Below, in pieces: positions 35,849 through 45,593 of a DNA stretch of 64,000 nt. Location: assembly GCA_945897465.1 (NCBI GenBank), contig CAMDFK010000001.1, forward strand, positions 1 through 64,000, written 5' to 3'. Below the pieces are notes generated by a model. That model was given only the letters and a program-made list of their open reading frames with translations, did no database searches and was not told the DNA's origin. Origin of the DNA: Limnohabitans sp. Rim8 (GTDB lineage: Bacteria > Pseudomonadota > Gammaproteobacteria > Burkholderiales > Burkholderiaceae_C). Every line of letters begins with the position of its first letter. Positions within the stretch are counted from its first letter, which is position 1. The position numbers and the translations under genes are program-made.

Positions 35849-36997
35849 ATGCCCGGATTGCTGCCCCACATTGACCCTGACGGTTTGCTCGAATTTTCGG
35901 TGGTCTACACCGACCGTGCGCTCAACCACATGTCCAAGCGCTTTGGTGGTGTGATGACCGACATCTCGCGCATGCTGAAAACCGTGTATGGCGCGCACTC
36001 GGTCGCACTGGTGCCCGGCAGCGGCACCTTTGGCATGGAGTCTGTCGCTCGCCAATTCGCCACCGACCAGCATGTCATGGTGATCCGCAACGGCTGGTTC
36101 AGCTACCGCTGGACGCAAATTTTTGACATGGGCCAGATCCCCAAGAGCCACACGGTGATCAAAGCCCGCCGGGTCTCTGAAAGCTCACAAGCGGCCTGGA
36201 CGCCTGCCCCCATGGCCGAAGTGACCGCTGCGATTGCCGCCGAAAAACCCGCCTTGGTGTTTGCGCCGCATGTCGAAACTTCGGCCGGCATGATCCTGCC
36301 CGAAGACTACCTCAAAGCCGTGGCCGATGCGGTGCACGCCGTGGGCGGCCTGTTTGTGCTGGACTGCATTGCATCGGGGGCCATGTGGGTGGACATGAAG
36401 GCCACAGGCGTGGACGTGCTGATCAGCGCTCCGCAAAAAGGCTGGAGCAGCTCACCGGCTTGCGCCATGGTCATGCTGAGTGAACGCGCCCGCCAAGCGA
36501 TTGACATCACCACCAGCACCACCTTCGCGATGGACCTGAAGAAGTGGCTGCAGGTCATGGAGACCTACGAAAATGGGGCCCACATCTACCACACCACTTT
36601 GCCGACGGATGCCTTGCTGCGCCTGCAAGAAGCCATGCTGGAGACCGAAGCTTATGGCTTTGCCAAGGTGCGCGAAGAACAAATCACTCTGGGCAGCCGT
36701 GTGAGAGCCTTGCTTTTGGAGCACGGCTTTCCCAGCGTGGCAGCGCCCGGCTTTGAAGCGCCTGGCGTGGTGGTCAGTTACACCACCGACCCCGAAATCC
36801 AGAGCAGCAAGAAGTTTTTGGCGCTGGGCCTGCAAACGGCGGCGGGTGTGCCCTTGCAGTGCGACGAACCGGCCGACTTCCGCACCTTCCGCATGGGCCT
36901 GTTTGGCTTGGACAAATGGCACAACGTGGACCGCACTTTGCAGCAACTGAGCGGCGCACTCGAGACGATTGCTCCCAAGGCCAAGCTGGCGGCTTGA
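35849..36997 (+). CDS. Class V aminotransferase (serine--glyoxylate/alanine--glyoxylate type)
   Basis: The product has 382 residues. The PLP-binding lysine is K197 in ISAPQKGWSSSP. Other class V features are VPGSGTFGMESVARQF near the N-terminus and FVLDCIASGAMWVDM before the lysine. The family interconverts serine, alanine or related amino acids with glyoxylate or phosphonoacetaldehyde-like partners. No serine-cycle genes lie nearby, so the exact pair is uncertain. A GGAG site precedes the start. The gene is monocistronic and convergent with the quinone oxidoreductase. Confidence 0.87.
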   Translation: MPGLLPHIDPDGLLEFSVVYTDRALNHMSKRFGGVMTDISRMLKTVYGAHSVALVPGSGTFGMESVARQFATDQHVMVIRNGWFSYRWTQIFDMGQIPKSHTVIKARRVSESSQAAWTPAPMAEVTAAIAAEKPALVFAPHVETSAGMILPEDYLKAVADAVHAVGGLFVLDCIASGAMWVDMKATGVDVLISAPQKGWSSSPACAMVMLSERARQAIDITTSTTFAMDLKKWLQVMETYENGAHIYHTTLPTDALLRLQEAMLETEAYGFAKVREEQITLGSRVRALLLEHGFPSVAAPGFEAPGVVVSYTTDPEIQSSKKFLALGLQTAAGVPLQCDEPADFRTFRMGLFGLDKWHNVDRTLQQLSGALETIAPKAKLAA

Positions 36998-37092
36998 AAC
37001 CCGCAACATCTGCATCTGACGCAGTCACTCATACAGGTCAGGGCAAACGCTCCGATTTTCGACCCGCTATGTGAATGCGGTCATCGCAAGGT

Positions 37093-37130
37093 GCGAGCTA
37101 TCCATGGATTGCTTCACTTCGCTCGCAATG
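37093..37130. repeat. Small REP-like palindrome between convergent genes
   Basis: GCGAGC (37093-37098) pairs with GCTCGC (37121-37126), and ATTGC (37108-37112) pairs with GCAAT (37125-37129), so alternative hairpins are possible. The core GCTTCACTTCGCTCGCAATG resembles short extragenic repeats common in many bacteria. It lies in the 177 bp between the aminotransferase and the convergent quinone oxidoreductase. Confidence 0.55.
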
Positions 37131-37174
37131 ACATGGTCGACGGCGTTAGCCCCGGCATGCTACTTTCGTAAGGG

Positions 37175-38158
37175 TCACAAGGTGATGATGGTGCAACCTG
37201 TGGTCTTGCGGGCTTCCAAGGCGATGTGCGCTTCCTGAATTTGTGCCAAGGGGAAGGTCTGCTCGATGTGGATCTTGACCTGGCCGCTCGTGACCGCTTC
37301 AAACAAATCATCGGCCATGGCCTGCGTGTTTTCACGGTTGGTGATGTGGCTGAACAAAGTCTGGCGCGTCACATAGATGGAGCCCTTGGTTCCGAGAATG
37401 CCCGGTGCAAAGGGAGGCACTGCGCCCGACGCGTTACCAAAACTGGCCATCAAACCAAAGGGTGACAGGCAGTCAAGCGACTTGTCCCAGGTGTCTTTGC
37501 CCACCGAGTCGTAAACCACCTTCACGCCCGCGCCACCCGTGATCTCTTTGACTTTGGCTTGGAAGTCTTCGGTCGAATAGTTGATGCAAAACTCGGCGCC
37601 GTTGGCCAGCGCCAAGGCGCACTTGGCGTCGCTGCCCGCTGTGCCAATCAAACGCAAACCCAGGGCCTTGGCCCACTGGCAAGCGATCAGGCCCACACCA
37701 CCGGCTGCGGCATGGAACAAAACAAAGTCACCGGCTTTGAGGCCGCCTTGGGGCAGCGTGCGCTTGAGCAAATACTGCGCTGTCAGGCCCTTGAGCATCA
37801 TGGCCGCGCCTGTCTCGAACGAGATCGCATCGGGCAACTTGCACACGCACTTGGCGGGCATCACACGCACTTCGCAGTAGCTGCCGGGCGGCTGGCTGGC
37901 GTACGCCGCGCGGTCGCCCACTTTCAGGTGGTTCACGCCTTCGCCCACAGCCTCGACCACGCCAGCAGCTTCCATGCCGAGCTTGAGCGGCATGGGCAGC
38001 TGGTACAGACCGCTGCGCTGGTACACGTCAATGAAGTTCAGGCCGATGGCTTTGTGGCGGATGCGGATCTCGCCGGGGCCAGGCTCCCCCACGGTGACAT
38101 CGACCAGTTTCATGACTTCGGGACCGCCGTTCTGGTCGATCTGGACTGCAAGGCTCAT
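37175..38158 (-). CDS. NADPH:quinone oxidoreductase (MDR/zeta-crystallin family)
   Basis: The product has 327 residues from MSLAVQIDQNGGPEV; the ATG has AAGGAGAA 6 bases upstream, which decides the start against the longer open frame. The medium-chain dehydrogenase fold without zinc ligands has NFIDVYQRSGLYQLPMP and the NADPH-binding HAAAGGVGLIACQWAKALG. It resembles Qor, which reduces quinones by one or two electrons with NADPH. It is divergent from a DMT transporter gene starting at 38289. No regulator is adjacent. Confidence 0.92.
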   Translation of the reverse strand: MSLAVQIDQNGGPEVMKLVDVTVGEPGPGEIRIRHKAIGLNFIDVYQRSGLYQLPMPLKLGMEAAGVVEAVGEGVNHLKVGDRAAYASQPPGSYCEVRVMPAKCVCKLPDAISFETGAAMMLKGLTAQYLLKRTLPQGGLKAGDFVLFHAAAGGVGLIACQWAKALGLRLIGTAGSDAKCALALANGAEFCINYSTEDFQAKVKEITGGAGVKVVYDSVGKDTWDKSLDCLSPFGLMASFGNASGAVPPFAPGILGTKGSIYVTRQTLFSHITNRENTQAMADDLFEAVTSGQVKIHIEQTFPLAQIQEAHIALEARKTTGCTIITL

Positions 38159-38288
38159 GATGTTCTCCTTCTGGAATGGGTGACAGAGCGAACACTTTGC
38201 CACGAATCGCGATCCCCAGCCGAAAACAAGGGCAGTTGGGGGACAGTTTGGCGACAGCGGGAAAACCCGAATGCCGATACAGTGCCGC

Positions 38289-39188
38289 ATGTCTCAAAAA
38301 CTCACGCCCCTGACCGCCATGCTGCTGACCGTGCCGCCTTTGCTGTGGGCGGGCAACGCGGTGGTGGGCCGCTTGGTCAGCGACCTGGTGCCGCCCATCA
38401 CCCTCAATTTTTTGCGCTGGGCGGTGGCCTTGTTCATCTTGCTGCCCTTGGCACCCTGGGTCTTGAAGCGCCACAGTGGCCTGTGGCAGCACTGGAGGCG
38501 TTTTGCGCTCCTCAGTTTGCTGGGCGTAGGTTGCTACAACGCGCTGCAATACCTCGCCCTGCAAACCTCCACCCCGCTCAACGTCACCTTGGTTGCCGCC
38601 AGCGGCCCGGTGTGGATGCTGGCCATCGGGGCCCTGTTTTTTCAGGCCCCGGTGCGCCGCGCCCAGGTGTATGGAGCAGCCTTTTCGATTGTGGGCGTGC
38701 TGGTGGTCTTGTCGCGGGGTGATTGGGCGCAGCTGATGGCGGTGCGCTTGGTGGTGGGCGATTTGTTCATCTTGCTGGCCACGGCCTGCTGGACCTGGTA
38801 CAGCTGGATGCTCAGCCGCAAAGACGAACCTGAGGCCATTCGCAATGACTGGGCTGCATTTTTGCTCGCGCAAGTGGTTTTTGGCCTGGTCTGGTCCGGC
38901 CTGTTTGCGGGCATGGAATGGGGCCTGACCGATGCCCACATCAACTGGGGCTGGCCCTTGGTCAGCGCACTGGCCTTTGTGGCGGTAGGCCCGGCCGTGT
39001 TGGCCTACCGCTGCTGGGGCCTGGGCATCCAGCAAGCGGGGCCAGCCGTGGCCGGGTTCTTTGCCAACCTCACACCGCTGTTTGCAGCCATCTTCTCAGC
39101 CGCCTTTTTGGGCGAGTTGCCGCAGCTTTATCACGCGCTGGCGTTCGCGCTGATCATTGGCGGCATTTGGGTGTCGTCAAGGCGCTGA
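38289..39188 (+). CDS. EamA/DMT-family transporter
   Basis: The product has about 299 residues from MSQKLTPLTAML; the codon at 38271 is an alternative start. Ten hydrophobic segments form two EamA repeats, with PPLLWAGNAVVGRLVSD in the first and a terminal FFANLTPLFAAIFSAAFLGE in the second. DMT proteins export amino acids or other metabolites across the inner membrane. The 3' end overlaps the convergent LysR gene by 12 bp. The substrate is unknown. Confidence 0.88.
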   Translation: MSQKLTPLTAMLLTVPPLLWAGNAVVGRLVSDLVPPITLNFLRWAVALFILLPLAPWVLKRHSGLWQHWRRFALLSLLGVGCYNALQYLALQTSTPLNVTLVAASGPVWMLAIGALFFQAPVRRAQVYGAAFSIVGVLVVLSRGDWAQLMAVRLVVGDLFILLATACWTWYSWMLSRKDEPEAIRNDWAAFLLAQVVFGLVWSGLFAGMEWGLTDAHINWGWPLVSALAFVAVGPAVLAYRCWGLGIQQAGPAVAGFFANLTPLFAAIFSAAFLGELPQLYHALAFALIIGGIWVSSRR

Positions 39189-40079
39189 ATCGATCAGGCC
39201 CGCCTGGTCATTCACCCACTGCACAAAGGCCGCTGTCGAAGCGCGTGCGCGGTCGGTGTGTCGCACACTCATGAAATGCACCGGGCGCACCAAGGCGGGC
39301 CAGCACTCTGCGCCCAACACCACCAACTCGCCGCGCTCAATCTCTCGGGCGGCCAGGCGCGTGCTCTCCAGCGCCACCCCCATGCCATCGACTGCCGCCG
39401 CAATCGCCATGGCCGCACGGTCAAAAGAGGGCCGAGGCCCTGCGGGCATGTGAAGCGCATGAAAGGCAAACCACTGCGGCCAGCCCACGGGGCTCAGCTG
39501 CGAATCGATCAAGGGCCAGCGGGCCAGCAGTTGCTCGGGCGGCTCGTCGCGCTGCAGCAGGCGCGCGGCCACCAGCGGGGCGATGTGCTCGTCGCCCAAG
39601 GCGCAGACATCGAGCCCCGCGCTGTGTCGAGGTGGGCCGTAGCCGATCGTGACATCGATTTCGCGCTGCGCCCCCAAATCCAAAGGCTCAGCCCCCGTGG
39701 TCAGGCGGATGTTGACCGTCGGGTGCAGCGCCATAAAACCGGGCAAGCGCGGGCCCAGCCACTTGAGCGCCAGGCTGGGCGCGCAGTGCACCGCCAGCAC
39801 CTGCTCTTGGGTGGGCAACTGCACCTCGGCGCAGCTGGCTTCAAGCGCGCCAAACAAACGGCCCAGGCTCTCAAACAGACGCTGTCCCTCGCGCGTGGTT
39901 TGCACCTGGCGGTGGCTGCGCTCAAAAAGTGCCCGCCCGAAATACTTTTCCAGATCACGAATCTGGTGACTGATGGCCGAAGGCGTCAGGTGCAGCTCTT
40001 GCGCGGCCAGGGCAAAACTCTGCAGCCGGGCAGCCGCCTCGAAGGTGCGCAAACGGGCCAAAGGAGGAAGATATCTCAT
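39177..40079 (-). CDS. LysR-family transcriptional regulator (GcvA-like)
   Basis: The product has 300 residues from MRYLPPLARLRTFEAAARL; in-frame starts at 40109 and 40127 would add residues without similarity. The winged helix-turn-helix has ALAAQELHLTPSAISHQIR and then LEKYFGRALFER. The C-terminal part is a periplasmic-binding-like effector domain. It is divergent from the class II aldolase gene, the usual position of a LysR target, and the about 127 bp between them would hold the shared operator. The effector is unknown. Confidence 0.9.
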   Translation of the reverse strand: MRYLPPLARLRTFEAAARLQSFALAAQELHLTPSAISHQIRDLEKYFGRALFERSHRQVQTTREGQRLFESLGRLFGALEASCAEVQLPTQEQVLAVHCAPSLALKWLGPRLPGFMALHPTVNIRLTTGAEPLDLGAQREIDVTIGYGPPRHSAGLDVCALGDEHIAPLVAARLLQRDEPPEQLLARWPLIDSQLSPVGWPQWFAFHALHMPAGPRPSFDRAAMAIAAAVDGMGVALESTRLAAREIERGELVVLGAECWPALVRPVHFMSVRHTDRARASTAAFVQWVNDQAGLIDSAP

Positions 40080-40206
40080 GCGAGTGATATTCAGATGAAT
40101 TGAGTTCATGTTTCCATGAGCATTCACCGTTTGTCAAGGCAGCCGCCATTCGGCGAACATCGAACAAACATCCGTTTTTGAACCCTTTGGCTTTTTGGAC
40201 CAACTC

Positions 40207-41058
40207 ATGACCGTCAACCAATTCATGCCATCAGAACACCGCTTTGACCCTCTGACCGAGCCCAAGGTGTCGATTTACCAACCCGATCAAGCCGGTTTGC
40301 TGTTCCCGGGCATTCCCACTTTTGACAACCATGCCCAGCACCGCCAGTACCTCAAAGAGCGTCTGGCCGGGGCCTGCCGGGCCTTTGCCCGCGCCGGGCT
40401 GGACTACGGCTTTGCCGGTCACCTGACCATTCGCGACCCCGAGCGCCCCCATCTTTACTGGACCAACCCCATGGCGGTGCATTTTGCGCAGGTCAAGGTG
40501 TCCAACCTGATCCTGGTGGACCACCAGGGCCAGGTGATCGAAGGCGATTACGCGGTCAACCGCGCCGGGTTTGTGCTGCACGCCGCCGTGCACGAGGCGC
40601 ACCCCGACATCTTGGCCATGTGCCACGCCCACACGGTGTACGGAACAGCCTTCGCCTCGCTCGGCCAGCCACTGCTGCCCATCTCGCAAGACGCTGCGGC
40701 TTTTTTTGAAGACCATGTGGTCATTGGCGATGAGGCAGGGCAAGTGGCGGTCGAGGTCAAGGCCGGCCTGAAAGTGGCCGACTGGTTCAAGGGCGTGAAA
40801 GCAGCCATCCACCAAAACCACGGCCTGTTCACCGCCAGCCGCCACAGCATCGAGGCCGCCGCCTTCTGGTTCATGGCACTGGAGCGCTGCTGCCAGCAAC
40901 AACTGGCCGTGATGGCCACAGGCCAAACCCCGCGCCTGGTGCCCTTAGACCGCGCCCGCTACAGCCGCGAACACGTCGGCAGCGACTACATCGGCTGGCT
41001 GCACTTCCAGACCATCTGGAACGACCTGGTGCGCACCGAGGCGGATTTGTTGGCGTGA
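40207..41058 (+). CDS. Class II aldolase/adducin family protein
   Basis: The product has 283 residues from MTVNQFMPSEHRF. Zinc-binding histidines lie in HAAVHEAHPDILAMCHAHT and in IHQNHGLFT, the layout of fuculose-phosphate aldolase relatives. Many family members of this length act as aldolases, decarboxylases or epimerases on sugar derivatives, so no substrate is assigned. It is divergent from, and probably controlled by, the adjacent LysR regulator. Confidence 0.88.
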   Translation: MTVNQFMPSEHRFDPLTEPKVSIYQPDQAGLLFPGIPTFDNHAQHRQYLKERLAGACRAFARAGLDYGFAGHLTIRDPERPHLYWTNPMAVHFAQVKVSNLILVDHQGQVIEGDYAVNRAGFVLHAAVHEAHPDILAMCHAHTVYGTAFASLGQPLLPISQDAAAFFEDHVVIGDEAGQVAVEVKAGLKVADWFKGVKAAIHQNHGLFTASRHSIEAAAFWFMALERCCQQQLAVMATGQTPRLVPLDRARYSREHVGSDYIGWLHFQTIWNDLVRTEADLLA

Positions 41059-41125
41059 GGGCCAAAAAGATAATCACCTAACAAGTCACCGCGCGTGGGG
41101 TGCACTCCACGAACGCACCCGGCTT

Positions 41126-41926
41126 TTAAAAAGTCCCTGCATACGACCCGCCATCGGCCAACACGTTCTGGCCCGTCATGTAAGCCGCGTGCTGGCTGCA
41201 CAAGAAGGCGCAGATCGCACCAAACTCTTGCGGGTTGCCGTAGCGTCCAGCTGGGATTTGGGCTTGCTGGATCACGCGCAGCTCTTCCACCGTCTTGCCG
41301 GCTTTTTGCGCCATGGCGGGCAAGGTCGAGCGGATGCGGTCAGTGTCGAACTTGCCGGGCAGCAGGTTGTTGATGGTCACGCCTTTGGCCGCGATGGCGC
41401 TGCGCGATGTACCAGCCACAAAACCGGTCAGGCCGCTGCGGGCGCCATTGGACAATCCCAACACGTCGATGGGCGACTTCACCGAGCTGGAGGTGATGTT
41501 CACGATGCGGCCAAAGCCGCGTGCGGCCATACCATCCACTGTGGTCTTGATCAGCTCGATGGGCGTGAGCATGTTGGCGTCGATCGCCTTGATCCACGCC
41601 TCACGGTCCCAGTCTCGGAAGTCGCCGGGTGGTGGGCCGCCTGCGTTGGTGACCACGATGTCGTAATCCTTGCCAGGGCCACCTGCCACGTTCCAGATGG
41701 CTTCGCGTCCGGCTTCGGTGGTGATGTCCACCGCAACGCCAATCAGCTGCACCTTGCCACCTGTTTCGACGCGCAAGTCGTCCACGGCTTTGTTCAGCAC
41801 CTCGGCGCCGCGTGCCACCATGACCACGTTCACGCCTTCCAAGGCCAAGGCCCGTGCGCATCCCCAGCCCAAGCCTTTGCTTGCGCCACCCACCAAAGCC
41901 CATTTGCCTGCAATGCCCAAGTCCAT
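41126..41926 (-). CDS. SDR-family protein lacking the YxxxK catalytic motif
   Basis: The product has 266 residues from MDLGIAGKWALVGGASKGLG, with AGGAG before the ATG. The Rossmann glycine motif is GGASKGLGWG, and NAGG is present in VTNAGGPPPGD. At the place where classical SDR enzymes have YxxxK this protein reads GLSNGARSGLTGF, so the tyrosine and lysine are missing although the upstream serines (ITSSSVKSP) remain. Similar divergent SDR proteins exist, and their activity is uncertain. It is the last gene of the tctBA-Bug-ggt-DMT group. Confidence 0.87.
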   Translation of the reverse strand: MDLGIAGKWALVGGASKGLGWGCARALALEGVNVVMVARGAEVLNKAVDDLRVETGGKVQLIGVAVDITTEAGREAIWNVAGGPGKDYDIVVTNAGGPPPGDFRDWDREAWIKAIDANMLTPIELIKTTVDGMAARGFGRIVNITSSSVKSPIDVLGLSNGARSGLTGFVAGTSRSAIAAKGVTINNLLPGKFDTDRIRSTLPAMAQKAGKTVEELRVIQQAQIPAGRYGNPQEFGAICAFLCSQHAAYMTGQNVLADGGSYAGTF

Positions 41927-41967
41927 GTCAATCTCCTGATTTGATGTTGTGCGGCTTGCTGGCCGCG

Positions 41968-42876
41968 TTACGTTGTGCGGCCCACCGGCCGCGTGACCCA
42001 AAACACACCGCTCAAAACCAACACGGTCCCAGCGATGATCCACATGTTGAACGGTTCGTCCAAAATCCACACGCCCATAAGCAGCGTGAACATGGGGCCG
42101 ATCATGCCCGTTTGAGCAGTCAGGCCTGGCCCAATGCGCTCAATGGCCATCATGACCAAAAGGACGGGCAGCACGGTACAGGCGGTGGCATTGAGCAGCG
42201 ACAGCCACATCACGGGCTCGGGCACCACCGCCGTGGCCAAGGGCCGGAGCAGCACAAACTGCAACAAGCAAAACCCACAGGCCACCGAAGTGGCCAAGCC
42301 CGCCAAACGCAAAGAGCCCAAGCGCTGGACCAACTGTCCGCTGTAGGTCAAATAAAGGGCGTAAGTGGCCGCGCTCAAAAACACCAGCAAAGCGCCCCAA
42401 GCCGCGTGCGGCCCAGCAAAGCCCAGCTCATGCCCAAACACCAGCAACACCCCCGCGTAGCTGATGGCCATGGCCACGCCCTGGCGCTGGGTGATGCGCT
42501 TTTTAAACAAGACCCAACCGAACAGCAAGACCAGTGTGGGGTTTAGATAGAGGATCAATCGCTCCAAAGAGGCGCTGATGAACTCCAGGCCCCAAAAATC
42601 CAGAAAGCTCGAGAGGTAATAACCACAAAAACCAAGACCCAGCACGCCCAACATGTCTTGCCGAGTGAGCGGCGCTTTGCCCCGCCCGGCCCACCAAGCC
42701 ATGAGCACAAACAAAGGCAGCGCCAACAGCATGCGCCACATGACCAGGGTGACCGCGTCCACACCATGCCGATACGCCAGCTTGACAATGATGGCCTTGC
42801 CGCTGAAGGCCATGGACCCAGCAGCCGCCAGCAACAGACCCATGGTCAGGTGCGGCGTGGGGCTGGGCACCATCAA
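41968..42876 (-). CDS. EamA/DMT-family transporter
   Basis: The product has 302 residues, with ten hydrophobic segments in two EamA repeats (SMAFSGKAIIVKLAYRHG in the first, GMIGPMFTLLMGVWILDEPF in the second). It starts in a 4 bp overlap with the gamma-glutamyltransferase stop, implying coupled translation. Coupling suggests export or import of a product of that enzyme, such as an amino acid, but this is inference. The SDR gene follows 41 bp downstream. Confidence 0.88.
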   Translation of the reverse strand: MMVPSPTPHLTMGLLLAAAGSMAFSGKAIIVKLAYRHGVDAVTLVMWRMLLALPLFVLMAWWAGRGKAPLTRQDMLGVLGLGFCGYYLSSFLDFWGLEFISASLERLILYLNPTLVLLFGWVLFKKRITQRQGVAMAISYAGVLLVFGHELGFAGPHAAWGALLVFLSAATYALYLTYSGQLVQRLGSLRLAGLATSVACGFCLLQFVLLRPLATAVVPEPVMWLSLLNATACTVLPVLLVMMAIERIGPGLTAQTGMIGPMFTLLMGVWILDEPFNMWIIAGTVLVLSGVFWVTRPVGRTT

Positions 42877-44495
42877 AAGCCCACGGCTTGGCCGTCACGG
42901 CGCGGGTCACTGGCCACTTGGTAGCCTTGCACAGCCGGGTCGCCCATGCGCCAAATGAATTGGCCGGCCCCAAAGTCCTGGTAGGAGTCATTGATGATGT
43001 CGAGCTGGTGACCACGGGCGATCAGCTCTTGCACCGTGTCGCCGTTCATCGCGGCTTCAACGTTGATGTTCAGGCCGGTGTTGAAGCGCCAGCGCGGGGC
43101 ATCACACGCCGCTTGTGGGTTCTGGCCGTAGTCGAGCATGCGCACCAAGGTTTGCATGTGGCCCTGGGGCTGCATGTTGCCGCCCATCACGCCGTAGCTC
43201 ATGACCGGTTGGCCGTCTTGGGTGACAAAGGCCGGGATGATGGTCTGGAAGGGGCGCTTGCCCGGCAACACCAAATTGGCGGGGTTTTGGCCCTGCAGGT
43301 CGGTGCTGAAACCATGGCCACGGTTTTGCAAGCTGATGCCATAAGTCGGCTCGACCACGCCCGAGCCAAAGCCCATGTAGTTGCTCTGGATGAAGCTGAT
43401 CATCATGCCGTTTTCATCGGCAGCCGTGAGGTAAATCGTGCCGCCCTTGACCGGGTTGCCCGCCTTGAAGTCTTGGGCCTTTTTCATGTCGATCAGCTTG
43501 GAGCGGCTGGCCAAATAGGCCGGGTCCAGCATCTGCTCGGGCGGCAACTCCATGAAGCGCGGATCGGCCACGTAGCGGTAGGTATCGGCAAAGGCGAGTT
43601 TCATCGCCTCGATCTGCAGGTGCTGCGAATCGGCGCTGTCCACCTTGTGGCTGGCCAGGTCGAAGTTGGACAAGATGCCCAATGCGATGAGCGCGGCGAT
43701 GCCCTGGCCATTGGGCGGGATCTCGTGCAGGGTGTAACCCCGGTAGTCTTGCGCCATGGGTTTGACCCACTCGGGCTTGAAATCGGCCAAGTCTTTGGCG
43801 GTGATGCTGCCACCATGGTCCTTGGCAAACTTTTCAATGGCTTCGGCAATCTCGCCGCCATACAGCGCCTGGCCTTTGGTGGCGGCAATGGCCCGAAGGC
43901 CCCGCGCCGCATTTTTGAACTGGAACAACTCGCCCACCTGCGGCGCACGGCCCCAGGGCAAAAAGCTTGCTGCAAAACCGGGCTGCGACTGCAGCTCAGG
44001 CGTGGCCGCAGACCACTTTTGCTGCACCACCACAGGAATCAAATAACCGCGCTCGGCCACCTCAATGGCGGGCTCCAGCAAGTCGGCAAAATTCAGCTTG
44101 CCAAAGCGCTCGCTCAAGGCCACCCATCCGGCCACCGCACCGGGCACGGTGACCGAGTCAAAACCGCGTTTGGGCGGTGTTTTGGCCTCTGCACCGTATT
44201 TGCGGTGAAAGTACTCGGGCGTCCAGGTGGCGGGCGCGGGGCCGGATGAGTTAAGGCCGTGCAGCGCTTTGCCGTCCCAAAGGATAGCGAAAGCGTCCGA
44301 GCCCAAACCGCAGCTCACCGGCTCGGTCAGGGTGATCACAGCGGCAGCGGCAATGGCAGCATCCACCGCATTGCCGCCCTTGAGCATCATGCGCAAGCCC
44401 GCTTGCGCGGCCAGCGGGTGCGAGGTAGAGACCACATTGCGCGCAAACAGCGGCAAGCGGGTGCTGGTGTAGGGGAATTGGTAGTCGAAGTTCAT
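42873..44495 (-). CDS. Gamma-glutamyltransferase family protein
   Basis: The product has 540 residues from MNFDYQFPYTSTRLP. It is an Ntn-hydrolase that self-cleaves before a threonine; this threonine is T353 in KGGTIYLTAADENG, followed by GSGVVEPTYGISLQNRG. The N-terminal part has STSHPLAAQAGLRMMLKGG and NAVDAAIA. I see no signal peptide, so unlike the classical periplasmic enzyme it should act in the cytoplasm. The start lies 1 bp after the Bug gene stop. The surrounding transporter genes suggest uptake of a gamma-glutamyl or related acidic compound that is then cleaved. Confidence 0.9.
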   Translation of the reverse strand: MNFDYQFPYTSTRLPLFARNVVSTSHPLAAQAGLRMMLKGGNAVDAAIAAAAVITLTEPVSCGLGSDAFAILWDGKALHGLNSSGPAPATWTPEYFHRKYGAEAKTPPKRGFDSVTVPGAVAGWVALSERFGKLNFADLLEPAIEVAERGYLIPVVVQQKWSAATPELQSQPGFAASFLPWGRAPQVGELFQFKNAARGLRAIAATKGQALYGGEIAEAIEKFAKDHGGSITAKDLADFKPEWVKPMAQDYRGYTLHEIPPNGQGIAALIALGILSNFDLASHKVDSADSQHLQIEAMKLAFADTYRYVADPRFMELPPEQMLDPAYLASRSKLIDMKKAQDFKAGNPVKGGTIYLTAADENGMMISFIQSNYMGFGSGVVEPTYGISLQNRGHGFSTDLQGQNPANLVLPGKRPFQTIIPAFVTQDGQPVMSYGVMGGNMQPQGHMQTLVRMLDYGQNPQAACDAPRWRFNTGLNINVEAAMNGDTVQELIARGHQLDIINDSYQDFGAGQFIWRMGDPAVQGYQVASDPRRDGQAVGF

Positions 44496-44496
44496 G

Positions 44497-45474
44497 TCAT
44501 TCCAGGGTGATCTTGCGCTCGATGATGATCTTTTTCCACTTGGCCGATTCACTGGCCAGCGTGGTGGTGAACTGGGCGGGTGTGCCACCCACCGGCTCGA
44601 TGCCAAAGCGCAAAAGTTTGTCCATCACCTCAGGGTCTTTGAGGACTTGGTTGGCGACGGTGTTGATGCGCATGACCACCTCGGCGGGCAGGTTTTTGGG
44701 GCCAAAAAAACCAAACCATGTGTTGGACTCGTAGCCAGGCAAAACATCGGCAATGGCGGGAATGCCCGGGGCGAGCGCCGTGGGCTTGAGGGTGGTCACA
44801 CCCAAAGCACGCAAACGGCCGTCGCGCACATGCGGCATGCCCGTAGGCAGGCTGTCAAACAGCACATCCACTTTGCCGGAAATCAGGTCGGGGATGGCCA
44901 GCGCCGTGCCCTTGTAGGGGATGTGCACCACAAACACATCGGCCTGCGCCTTGAACAGCTCAGCCGACAGCTGCACGATGGTGCCGGGGCCACTCGATGC
45001 GTAGTTCAGGCGGCCTGGGTTTTTCTTGGCGTACTCCACCCATTCCTTGACGGTTTTGGCGGGCGAGTTATTAGGCACCAGCATGATGCTCGGCGCATTG
45101 CCCAAATGGGCAATGGGCGTGAAGTCGCGCACCGCGTCGTAGGGCATGCGCGGGTTCAGGTTGGGACCAATTGAGTGCGTGCTGGAGGTGGACAGCAGCA
45201 AGGTGTAGCCATCGGGCTGGGCCTTGGCGGCCAGGTCCGAGCCCAAGGTGCCGCCAGCGCCGGGGCGGTTTTCGACCACCAGGGGCTGGCCCAGTTTTTC
45301 GCTGATTTTTTGCGACAAGGTGCGGGCAAACAAATCGGTCGCGCCACCTGCCGGAAAGGGCACGATCAGGCGCACGGCTTTGCTGGGGTAGCCCTGTGCC
45401 TGAGCCAGGCCCAAGCCGGCCACAGCCAAAGTGGCAGCGCACAGGCCACTCAGAAGGTGTCGTTTTTTCATCAT
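44497..45474 (-). CDS. Bug/TctC-family solute-binding protein
   Basis: The product has 325 residues with a Sec signal peptide (KKRHLLSGLCAATLAVAG, ending at AQAQ). Ligand-pocket blocks are RLIVPFPAGGATDLFART and ENRPGAGGTLG. It is encoded downstream of tctB and tctA and is probably the binding protein of that transporter. Between tctA and this gene there is a 164 bp gap containing a hairpin. Its stop is directly followed by ggt. The substrate is likely a carboxylate, perhaps a gamma-glutamyl compound by context. Confidence 0.92.
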   Translation of the reverse strand: MMKKRHLLSGLCAATLAVAGLGLAQAQGYPSKAVRLIVPFPAGGATDLFARTLSQKISEKLGQPLVVENRPGAGGTLGSDLAAKAQPDGYTLLLSTSSTHSIGPNLNPRMPYDAVRDFTPIAHLGNAPSIMLVPNNSPAKTVKEWVEYAKKNPGRLNYASSGPGTIVQLSAELFKAQADVFVVHIPYKGTALAIPDLISGKVDVLFDSLPTGMPHVRDGRLRALGVTTLKPTALAPGIPAIADVLPGYESNTWFGFFGPKNLPAEVVMRINTVANQVLKDPEVMDKLLRFGIEPVGGTPAQFTTTLASESAKWKKIIIERKITLE

Positions 45475-45593
45475 GATTTTCCTAAGCCAGATCAGGCGTC
45501 AAATAAAAAAATCCATTGTCTCAGACGGTATGGGCCGCTGCTGCACCCAAGTGACAAGGCCGCGGCCTGCGCATGCGCAAGCACCCCAAACGA

